Below, one piece after another: positions 55,406 to 64,000 of a DNA stretch of 64,000 nucleotides (position 1 is the first letter of the stretch; the number at the start of each line of letters is the position of its first letter). The notes beneath the pieces are model-generated. The model did no database searches. It worked only from the letters and a program-made list of their open reading frames with translations, and was not told where the DNA came from. Source of the DNA: Gonatopus flavifemur (lineage: Eukaryota; Arthropoda; Insecta; Hymenoptera; Dryinidae); the NCBI GenBank assembly GCA_018340375.1, contig JAFFJZ010000001.1:70982001-71046000 (forward strand), given 5' to 3'. Made by a program: the position numbers and the translations under genes.

Positions 55406-55488
55406 ATGGCTGACACGGAGTTTGAGGAGTTCCGTCATTATTTCGAGAGGTTGCCCCAGCATCTTAAAACACCACTGTCAAATTACAC
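55406..55488 (+). CDS. First coding exon of an unrecognised gene
   Basis: ATG in a good context (AAAGAATGG), 27 codons and two bases, then a consensus donor AC|GTGAGT. The peptide MADTEFEEFRHYFERLPQHL followed by KTPLSNYT is acidic, then amphipathic, with codon use unlike the AT-rich surroundings. The CpG-rich leader in front supports a real gene running right. I do not recognise the family and found no second exon up to position 64000, so the first intron is probably longer than 8.5 kb. Confidence 0.8.
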
Positions 55489-55499
55489 GTGAGTCAATG

Positions 55500-57395
55500 A
55501 ATATTCATTCATTCATTCAGCGAATCCAACTATTCATATCTTTTCTTTTTGAAAAATATGTACATTTATAGATAGCTATTTAACGTTTCGTTAACGAATC
55601 CCTTCGTGAATTCTTAAACCGGAGCTTTAAAATTCTTTCAATTACTCTCTTTAATTGAAATATTTCGTATATTTCTGGAGCATATGAAGTGGCTTGTTTC
55701 TGGAATGAAATTCTTTTGTACGCGTTAGACGATTGATTTTCATTACTCTTCGGTATATTTCACGAATAGCGGCGGTAGGGAAGAAAAAGTAGAAAAAGTA
55801 CGTGCGTTGAATGACAGATGAGGTTGGAAATCATGATGCGATGACTGAATACTCGATGCAAGTAATGTTTCATACGTTGCTTTTGTTTCCACTTTGGTAC
55901 ACCCTTTCCATTTTTTTCATACGAAACATATGAACCCTCGTATTCAATTGTCTTGAGGAAATTGGTGCTTTAACGTCACACAGTTTCTGAACGAGCATTC
56001 TAAAGATAAATACAGCAGAATGGCACAATTTCTATGCTTCTTTGTATAAATTTCAGGAAAGTATTGATTATCCTCCTTCTAGTTGTCAAATATAATTGAA
56101 AAATTGGGAATTCAGATTCGAAATTCATCTTGATGCACGAAGGGGATGATATAAGCAACTGTCAGACAGAACAGCATTTGATATTTTATTTTTACTCCAC
56201 ATATCTACTTATTCGAATCTTATCGATCTTTATATATCCCTGATATATCAAGATTTTTGGAAAACTACGTTGCAAGTATATAAATCATACAAAGAACATT
56301 GCACATCATATAAATCTTTGATATACAAAAATAACGTAAGAATTCTTTACTTTGGCAATTGATTCACTTCAAGATACTCTCTTGAAAGACAAAAAAAATA
56401 CCAAAATCGAAAATCGAGTACAGTGAAAAGAATAGCGATATTTGATTCCTGATCGGCGTAGGGTCGGTAAATGGCTGGTCTGATATCAACTTCTTCACTT
56501 GTCGTCTCCACACGTTTCTGAATCATCTTGAAGTGCCCTTGTTCCACATTTTATCGAAAAAATTGCAAATACAATCCTCAAGGATTTTACATAGCTGACC
56601 TGTTCCAAGACTCTAATCCAAAACAATATGCAAAAATATGGACTGATATCATCTCAATTCGAAAGATAATTGACAATCTCCATGTATTATACACCTCATA
56701 CATTCAAATTATGCCTAATTAAGAAACTTCCCATACATTTGTGCGAAGCAACCAACACACGCATGTGCTAGAAATTTTCTCATATATTTTGAAATTTACA
56801 GTCAGATTTGAGGATAAATTTCACACACAGATACCGTAATGTATTAATCTTTTATTTTCTGATTGCTGTATCACAGGGAAAAATTTTGATTATTCTTCAC
56901 AGTGCTTGTTTACTTTGAAACTTCAAAAATACATAAAAAAATCTCCAAAATCATAGGGAATCCGAGTGTTTTTTTTTTTCAGCACATTTCTCATCAGAAG
57001 AAGAAAGGGGATACTAAATTTTTTGTGAGTACTTACAAAGCGGATTATAGGTGTTACAAACCAATAAAATCGCATCGATTTTTTATTTGAGAGAAAAATT
57101 AAAAGGTCGCGCATCGGTGGCTGGAGGTGCGGTCGATGTTGCGTCGCGTGGAGAATCAATCGAATGCACCACACGATGCATCCAGATGTATATTTTCAAA
57201 ACTCAATGTTGTCGCATACGGATGCAGTGGTACAGGGTATCTCGATGTTTATAGATACAAATATGATTTCACATTCGAATGTAGACATTTGGAGTTAATG
57301 ATTTTTAGATGAATCATTGATGCAGTTATTTCTTCTGTTTGGATAAGTGAAAATTTTATCCCAACACTTATATTTTGTTATTTCATCAAATTGGG
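55500..57395. other. Intron of the 55406 gene, mostly featureless
   Basis: A GC-richer island at 57100-57180 (GTCGCGCATCGGTGGCTGG and following) stands out, but it has no convincing splice sites on either strand. A 66-codon minus-strand frame at 56347-56547 is polar but not recognised. Confidence 0.4.
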
Positions 57396-57401
57396 TGTTA
57401 A

Positions 57402-57615
57402 GGGGATTCATTACTCCCTGCAAAAGTTACTAGATTTCAAATTTCTGCCCCCAGTTTTCTCAGAAACGAACACATAAAATGAAAAATAATGAGTAGCTGG
57501 GTTTTTTTTTCAATAGCCTAAGAAGATGCACCTGTTCATTAAAATTGATTCTATTCATTGATTACTGAGAAAACTGGAGGGAGAGATCTAGTAACTTGGC
57601 TTGTGGTGAGTCGCC
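57402..57615. mobile_element. TTAA-flanked MITE
   Basis: GGGGATTCATTACTCCC faces GGTGAGTCGCC, with the inner arms AGTTACTAGATTT and CCCCAGTTTTCTCAG pairing well. TTAA directly borders both ends (57398-57401, 57616-57619), as for piggyBac-like elements. Confidence 0.75.
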
Positions 57616-57624
57616 TTAAACGGT

Positions 57625-58690
57625 TATTGCTTACCGTAACGACGATCATATTGGGATGAAGTTCAAGGGGATGCAAGCGATTGGGCTCCTACTAATTTTT
57701 TCAGGACAAACTACGTAAACTGATTCAAAATGTTTCTCTGTGGTTACAGTATATCTTTAAATGCAAACGAATGAAAGTGCTGAACAGAAAGATATTTTTC
57801 CTCAAAAGTGCCTGAATATTTTGTACTTTCTCTTGAGAAAATTGATATGAAATCACAATTTTTGTTCTACGTTGTGCATTTCTTGTAAGGATTCTATAAT
57901 ATTCATATTTATCTTCGCACACACGCTGCATGAACTTTTTGGCCTAAATATTATTATGAGAGTCGGTTTTTGGGACACTCTGCAACGAATCAATACGAGC
58001 ATATATCGCGTGTCAGATAGTTACTGTTATATTTCCAATTTGTTCTTCGAGAGAATTTATAAATTCGATAATATCAGGATGTATTCGACAAGTCAGACTT
58101 CATGCATTAAATGATAATCAATAATGTATATATTGACAACTAATCGCGATATTTGATTATTCTTGTCCCAGCTGTATATGGCTTAAATTCTATGTATTAT
58201 CGATGTGTCTCTTCTACTCTCTATGTATGCATTGGGAATTTATGTCGATTGTTTGTACTTTTTTTCAATACTGTATCATTTCCATACATGAATGATTCAT
58301 TGACGTACCTGTATTTCTTTCTTCCGAGGAAAACTGAGAGTTCGAAAAACTATACACCTCCTGTTACAGAATGGATGATACTATGAATTAGATTTGTTTT
58401 ATAATAGTTTCGAGATAGGAAATTGTCACAGATTGAGTAGATTTCAGAAACAAATAGAATCTGATCAGATTCATTTTATCTTTCTCTAGGTGATGAATTT
58501 TCGGAATGGATTGATTTCCATGAGGATTCTGGAAGAAATTGGTTTTCGCTGATAGTTATATTAAGCTTTAGAGGATGAAATGACTCTAGAATTTTTTGAC
58601 CATTCTTCTCGTATCCGGAATATCGAATTACGATCATCAGGGCTGGCATTTGTACACGATACGGTGGGTGCTGTACCCACCCAAAAATTC
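57625..58690. other. Intronic, nothing recognised
   Basis: AT-rich sequence with short frames only. Confidence 0.4.
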
Positions 58691-58703
58691 TTAGATGGTT
58701 AAA

Positions 58704-58859
58704 TTCTGCCGTACAAAGCAACAAAGCTGTAACTCGATTTTTTGTCGAAAATGAGATTCATGTACCATTCCATTCAGAAAATTTCACTGCATCGGATGAC
58801 ATAAAAAATTATTTTTCAAAACAAATTGAGTTACGGCTTTCTTGCTTTGTACGGCAGAA
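58704..58859. mobile_element. Hairpin with TTCTGCCGTACAAAGCAA ends
   Basis: Perfect 18-base inverted ends. The arms go on with GCTGTAACTC against GAGTTACGGC. A related start lies at about 49083. Outside, CCCACCCAAAAATTCT and CCCACTTGAAAATTTTC form a second, outer inverted pair. Confidence 0.75.
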
Positions 58860-59372
58860 CTACCCACTTGAAAATTTTCGTGTAAAAAATTTGTAATGGG
58901 TTCCTTCAGATATGTATGTTTTATTCATCTTTTTTCCTGCTTATCAATTGGTTATATAGGGATTATTCTATGGGCACTACCCACCTGGATCCTGGTAAAT
59001 TTCTCATTGATTCGGATCAGTCTTCGCATAGGAAATGAATGAGTTTCATGAAATGTCGTATGGGAATCGAATAGGTCGCATGAATCCCCGCATGGAAATA
59101 AAGTGGATCGCGCATGAGTGTTTATATCCCAGACAGTACAACGTGCCACTAGGATATTCGTGGAATGTTTCAAAAACGTACAGGAAGTTCTCAGACACAT
59201 TGTGCGGTTAGAGATGAGACCCTGTCGTTCCCCATGCAAAGGCACATGCAATCCACGCGTTTTCGAGACAAAAACCTCTGCAAACGGATTGAGGATTCTT
59301 CGTGGGGATAGTTACATAAAGCCACATTGAAGAAAGAATTTTCAAAAACGATTATGGAACATTTGATTTAAT

Positions 59373-59761
59373 CAGTGTTGCCGCGATCCAGAAAACGAGC
59401 TATCACGATCTTTACATTTCAATGTTCTTCAATTAAAATTATGGGAATTGAAAATTGGTTAAAATGTAGATTAGAACTGAAATTTGATTATGAGTTAGTT
59501 TACATTTTAATTTTTATTCAATTAACACTCCAAGCGGTTCGAGCCAGATTGGAATTCAGATCGTGTCAAGATCGAATACAGATTAATTCAAAACTTCATT
59601 TCATAGCCTCATATTTCAATTTGGATTCCCAAAAGGAGTTGACTGTTCTCAAGATTGTATTTTCACCCAATTGTTGTTACTATGGAAGAATGTACTTTCA
59701 GTTGAGCAAGGCTGGAATCTGAAGATCGTGATAGCTCGTTTTGTAGATCGCGGCAACACTA
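59373..59761. mobile_element. Non-autonomous hAT-type element
   Basis: The ends CAGTGTTGCCGCGATC and TAGTGTTGCCGCGATC continue for about 38 bases (AAACGAGCTATCACGATCTT). The 8-base flanks GATTTAAT and GATTGAAT differ at one position, as for hAT. The frame of 115 codons inside has no transposase motif. Confidence 0.8.
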
Positions 59762-59962
59762 GATTGAATATTCGTGACAAAACATTTAGTTGATTCGAAT
59801 GAATATCTACTGGAATAATGGTGAATAAGTACAGAATGAATGGAAATTCTATTTCGAAACAGTGCTCAAGCTACCAAAAGATATTCATTGGAATTATATA
59901 AAGATTTATTATAGGTGATAATGTGAAGAAGCGTTTCCAGATTCATCAAGGTCCCTGGTATA

Positions 59963-60141
59963 CACTGTAAAAAAATTGTTTCTGACTTCTGAGAAAATTG
60001 ACTGAATGTTCAGAATAAGCTCGGAAATGTAGTGGAAATTTTTCAAAAGTCTACAAAATTTTTCTGAGAATCCCGAAGAAAGTGGCGGTAGAAAATTATA
60101 GTCAGATTTTCTGAATTTTCAGAAGACATTTTTTTCCAATG
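59963..60141. mobile_element. Group I hairpin
   Basis: CACTGTAAAAAAATTGTTTC faces GACATTTTTTTCCAATG. TCTGAGAAAATTGACTG pairs loosely with the right arm. Left flank TA, right flank CA. Confidence 0.6.
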
Positions 60142-60149
60142 CAATCCTC

Positions 60150-61670
60150 ACCTGAAGCTCCGACGATTAAAAAAACAGACTTCAAATATATTTCGAATGA
60201 AAAAAATTCCAAAATTATCCCTATAATACTCCCACTTGGGATATAGAGATAAAAACACCGCCGCAGATTAAACGGTTCTTAATGAGTATAGTAATTTATA
60301 TCTCATCCAAAAAGCGAGGACAAAAATGTTCCAACGGTTCCCTAATCTTGAAGGTTCATTTCGTGAATGAACAAATTAAGTTTTGTCGAAAATATTGATG
60401 ATCCAAGTTACTACTACCTAGTAGCTCAACTTTCGATACTTTGTTTAAATTTTCCGCATCGATGACAATTATGAACTCGCATTCAGTGCGAAATTCATAG
60501 CTCATTTGGATCAATCTTTCCCGATTTTCTTGTTCACTGATAGTGAACAATGATCCAAGAGGTGACAAAACGAATAATATCAAGTAAAAGATGAACTCAC
60601 AGTCCCCGAGTGAATTTACTAATGTAACTATGAATGAGACTTCGTGAATACGTTTCTACGGATGGCCGAGAATAGGTACAGACACGCAAACGTACATGCA
60701 CCGTAAACAGTATCCTCCTGAGATCCTCTCATAAAATTTTATAAAACCTTCTGCAACCCAACCTCAATATCATATACTCTATTATGAATGCATCTCCATG
60801 CAACTACGCTAACGCATTTCTTTTCACAGATCTCTTTTTTGAAATAATTTCAGTCCAGTTGATAATTTGATCAGCGCGGTCTGATTATTAAATTCCGAAA
60901 AAATGATGAAAAATAGATCGATAAAGCTGTGAAAAATGAACCCTTACAGCAAAATGCTGAACAAATATGCAGCAAATTGTTCAAAACGTACAACAACAGT
61001 TTGAAGCAATTTGCAGGGACGTTGCGTCACCAAATGCGCAACAATACGCTGTAAATCTAGGATTTTAGCTTGAGTTGTTATCGTGTTGCTGGGAACTTGC
61101 TTGGTTTGATGAAACTCTCAATCACATGCGTAGCAACTTCACGGAAACTTGATAGACAACGTAAGAGCAACGATTGCACAGCAACTTTTGTTGTATGGGA
61201 AGACTCCTGCCGATATTGATCTTCGCGAACGTTTCTCAAGACTGTCTTGAAAACATCATCAAAAAACATTTCTATATACATGCAGTACACCGGGTCCCAA
61301 GCAGCAACAGAATTTCAAAGTATATACGAAATAGAAACGTTCGTAAAATGTACGAATGAGATCCCAGTGAACAATATGTTATCATCCGGAGCTCTCAAAG
61401 ATCTCCTAAATATGTGTAAGGGTTCAGATAAACCTTTCAGAAGGTTAAGATAAAGATATCAGAATGTTATCAGATGCGTCGATTTCTGAGGAAAATAAAA
61501 GATTGCCAGAATATTATTCAAACACGAACTTTTTAAGAGGATTTTTTTCTGAGATCTGAGAAAAATGATACCATTCAGATATCAATATGATAATATTGAT
61601 TACAGAGCTCTTTCAGAAGACCTCTTCAAGATCTCTTCTTCTTAAGAGTGTTCAGTGGGATACGAAGAGC
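60150..61670. other. Intronic, diffuse repeats
   Basis: 60945-61195 repeats GCAGCAAATTG, TGTTGCGC and GCAACTT words in both orientations and ends GTTGTATGGGA, group II-like. No gene recognised. Confidence 0.4.
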
Positions 61671-61689
61671 ATATAATGAACGTTCATAG

Positions 61690-61905
61690 GATGTTCATGA
61701 ATGAGACTGTTTCAAATATACTTAGAACGTATATAGTACATTCGAAATTAATTCGATATTAATTCAATCGACGTTCAATTAGCGTATCTTCGTATATTCG
61801 ATTACATATGTTCGATGAATATGCATAGCACCTATGAAACGGTCTCATTCGAATGTGCATACAACATATTTTGAATATTCTAAGAACGTTCATAGTATAT
61901 TCTGG
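61690..61905. repeat. GAGACTGTTTCAAATAT inverted repeat
   Basis: ATGAGACTGTTTCAAATATA (61703-61722) faces AACGGTCTCATTCG (61838-61852), with TTCGAAT and GAACGTTC words between. Same wording as the inner arms of 4020-4749. Confidence 0.5.
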
Positions 61906-62072
61906 TGCTGCTTCAACAAAAAAACTTCACAGGCGCATTCTGCAACCAAATGCAATAATTTCTCGTCTTGAAAAATTTTTGATAAGGTTTAGTTTTCGAG
62001 ATATATGTTTCATTTTTACATTTTTCTCAAATTCGAATGAGTCAAGAGCACTGTGTGTTACATACTTGAGCC

Positions 62073-62301
62073 TAGGGCCCCCTCAATGAGGGATGAGACA
62101 GGGGTTGGTTTGCGCGTCAGTCAATGGATAAAATTGAATAATTCATTGAGAACATGACGACAAAGTGGGATTTATATTATATTTTCGATGGATTATTCGC
62201 TCTTACTCATTGGATGATGCATAAATGAGGTACTTATTTTTTGGTTATCCCATCAATGGCGCCCGTTGTCTTATCCCTCACTTGACAAGTGAGAATCTCT
62301 A
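62073..62301. mobile_element. Non-autonomous hAT-type element
   Basis: TAGGGCCCCCTCAATGAGGG faces an arm with CCCTCACTTGACAAG...CTCTA. A perfect 8-base duplication CTTGAGCC lies at 62065-62072 and 62302-62309. The uninterrupted target is visible in the related copy at about 5815-5825. Relative of 3387-3694. Confidence 0.85.
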
Positions 62302-62394
62302 CTTGAGCCTGACACCATTCGCTGAGTTAGAAAACGACGGATCTCTGAAAAAAAAATTGCACTATCCTGGAATTCTTTGTTTGGGAGCTATAAT

Positions 62395-62700
62395 TGTTGA
62401 AGTTCACAACATATTTTGTATTTTTGCGCCACGAACGCGTGTATTGTGCAGGGGTATGATATTTTCGTGTACGTTCATATGCATTCGGCCCTATTCGGGT
62501 AACCCCGGAAGGGGCCTCTGACTTTTGTCACTTCTACGCGAGCAACGCTGCGAACTTAACGTGTCTGACAGCAGCCGAATATCCTTGCACATTGCAAGCA
62601 CGTCGTGGTACTTACTAAAACGATACTTGTACCTTCCGAATAAACATATTCTTTCTTAATTATACGTGACGGGTAGTTGTGCCTCACTACGGGACCTATT
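62395..62700 (+). mobile_element. Possible LTR of a retrotransposon
   Basis: A GC-richer block starting TGTTGAAGTTCACAACA, with AATAAA at 62639-62644 and GTGCCTCACTACGGGACC near 62679, which resembles the LTR/primer-site junction of BEL-type elements. No duplication or gag/pol was found. Low certainty. Confidence 0.35.
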
Positions 62701-62954
62701 TCTTAAGTTGATTGCACCGATCAACAATAATGATTTGGAGTTACTGGATTCTGATCTCAAATCGCTCAAAACTTCGAACTGGAGATCAATATAGGATCGT
62801 TAAATTTCCTTCCAAAGATTCGCGGTTCTCCAACTTGGCGAATGGTGTCAGGCCCAAGTATGTAGCACACAATTTTCTTGAGTAATTTGGATTTGAAAAA
62901 AAAAATCTAAAAATGCTCATATCTCAAAAATTAAACCTCAAACAAAATTTGATT

Positions 62955-63650
62955 TGATTTGATTTATTTCACGGGCTAAGACGCCCTTTAGGTACAAAAG
63001 TATGTAAACAATATCATGGCGGTTAACAAAAGAAAATTTCCAAATAAAGTACTAAAAAGTAAATTACAATAAGACACGGTGTAAATTATCACGAACCTTA
63101 AAGTATAGATGTGGAATAATACATAAATTATAATCTCACACTTTTCTTAGAGAAAGCCTTCTGGGCCGATTTTTTAAAGATTGATACTGACCCCGAAAAG
63201 AAATCAAGATCATCTTTATATGAGTTTGCCAAGCAACAGATGAGGTTGACTGGATCAGAATAAAAATAATGTGAAGTGAACATCGGAATATTGAAAAGCG
63301 AAGGCTTTCGTAGAGTCCTAGATGGTACATTGAAGTTTAAAAGAGAGAGTAGTTCAGGACAGCTGATTTGACCATTGATGATTTTGAAAATGAAAACGAG
63401 ATCGTCAACCAACCTACGAGCTTCAAGCGTGGTCATGTCAAACGATTTCATTAACGGTCCATAATCATGACAGGACACGGCCATGGGAGTGAAATTTTCA
63501 AAAGCTAAGAAACGCAAAAACTTGTGCTGAACTCTCTCAATCAGTTTACAATATTCATCTTGGTGAGGCGACCAGATCTGGGACGCATATTCTAAATTAG
63601 GTCTGACAAGAGCATTGTATAGTGTCAAGAGTGTTGAGGGTTCTTGAATA
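62955..63650 (-). mobile_element. 5'-truncated non-LTR retrotransposon (jockey/R1-like)
   Basis: The minus-strand 3' end is a short AAATC repeat tail (62955-62972) preceded by GGGCGTCTTAGCCCGTGAAA. The body encodes the end of a reverse transcriptase. The 5' end is lost near 63650, as usual for target-primed insertions. Confidence 0.8.
63128..63628 (-). CDS. Reverse transcriptase C-terminal fragment
   Basis: The frame is open for 166 codons. It starts LYNALVRPNLEYASQIWSPH, the typical thumb-region block of jockey/R1-type reverse transcriptases, then IERVQHKFLRFL and a downstream region with ARRLVDDLVFIFKIING. The polymerase motifs with the catalytic Asp pair lie upstream and are missing, as are the endonuclease and ORF1. 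The initial Met is internal to the original protein. The frame is unbroken, so the insertion is fairly young. Confidence 0.85.
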   Translation of the reverse strand: MTLYNALVRPNLEYASQIWSPHQDEYCKLIERVQHKFLRFLAFENFTPMAVSCHDYGPLMKSFDMTTLEARRLVDDLVFIFKIINGQISCPELLSLLNFNVPSRTLRKPSLFNIPMFTSHYFYSDPVNLICCLANSYKDDLDFFSGSVSIFKKSAQKAFSKKSVRL

Positions 63651-63764
63651 TTCTTGAATACCAGAAATTATTGCACTTTGGCTGAAGAATACACCTATGA
63701 AGTATTTTCAGGGGATTACGAAACACTCGGTATGGTCTCATTATGTTTTCGTATGGGTCTACTG

Positions 63765-64000
63765 CACGCAGGAAAAAATTTTTACTGAAAATGCGATTCC
63801 GAAAAATCTGCTTTGCTAAATCAGCAAAGCGGTTGCTGTTACAGCAAAAATATTGCTATTCCAGCAAGATATTTGCTAATTCAGTCAAATCTTCTAGCCC
63901 TCTGTATATCCACAATTCCAGATTGTTGAATGGCAAGCGCTTGTTAAAAGAACAAGTTTTTGCTGTAATATCAATTTTTTTGCTAATTCAGCAACCAGTT
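63765..64000. mobile_element. Group I-like hairpin, left part
   Basis: It starts CACGCAGGAAAAAATTTTTAC. The arms have TGCTAAATCAGCAAAGC and GCTGTTACAGC words. The element runs off the window. Confidence 0.5.

Larger units (their letters stand above)
61910..62950. mobile_element. 5686-type Tc1/mariner-like relic, second copy
   Basis: The left arm (GCATTCTGCAACCAAATGCAA onward) and right arm (ending GGATTTGAAAAAAAAAATCTA) are inverted copies and match 5700-5890 and 7040-7230. It carries a hAT-type insertion (62073-62301) and a possible LTR. It is cut off on the right by the non-LTR element. Confidence 0.6.

Noticed and set aside
57051..57312. GC-richer island as an exon of the 55406 gene
   Set aside because: No polypyrimidine acceptor or GT donor with matching phase could be found on the plus strand; left unassigned.
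59375..59722. Plus-strand frame of 115 codons
   Set aside because: Lies within a 389-base hAT-type MITE from end to end; no transposase motif.

Overview
The window looks like an AT-rich, repeat-rich insect genome, most likely a hymenopteran. The evidence is spliceosomal introns, insect-type Tc1/mariner and hAT elements, a jockey-like retrotransposon tail and an insect neuronal tryptophan hydroxylase gene. The order-level placement is inference from the look of the protein and cannot be proved from the sequence alone. I see no bacterial operon, CRISPR array, rRNA gene or intact tRNA gene. Coordinates of exons, target duplications and hairpin ends were read by eye; identities and spans given as 'about' were not computed. 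|| Layout. (1) Positions 1-27960, minus strand: one gene, tryptophan 5-hydroxylase (Trh), the rate-limiting enzyme of serotonin synthesis. I could place eleven coding exons (27862-27960, 21866-21970, 21275-21485, 20773-20876, 13749-13816, 13007-13057, 9143-9241, 7360-7406, 5393-5528, 2279-2405, 1860-2089). All junction phases agree and they give 425 codons, including the ACT-like regulatory domain and the whole iron site. The last exon lies left of position 1. Its introns carry two apparently intact transposons: a DD41D Tc1/mariner-like element (16065-18096) and a D,D34D mariner (24624-25945). They also carry a 1.6-kb fold-back element (18237-19861) and many small hairpin elements. (2) About 28000-55000: a gene-poor repeat field holding a decayed hAT copy (29812-30608), many hairpin elements, tRNA-derived SINE heads and a long inverted-repeat element with an 88-codon reading frame (about 50250-51640). 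(3) 55090-55488, plus strand: the 5' end of a second gene, with leader, a 12-codon upstream reading frame and first coding exon 55406-55488; its product is not recognised. (4) 55500-64000: more MITEs, two hAT-type copies, a possible LTR and the 3' end of a non-LTR retrotransposon (62955-63650, minus). || The most unusual signal is the population of small self-complementary elements. They fall into two groups by termini. Group I starts CACNG followed by an A-rich run and mostly sits between TA dinucleotides. Group II starts CCCA/CCCT, often followed by RTA, and sits between identical two-base flanks of varying sequence (TG, CT, CT, AA, AT, TC, TT, TT, TT). Members of a group share termini but have unrelated cores, and several cores are themselves built from one short palindromic word. 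A paired empty site inside the window shows that a group I element moved as a unit.
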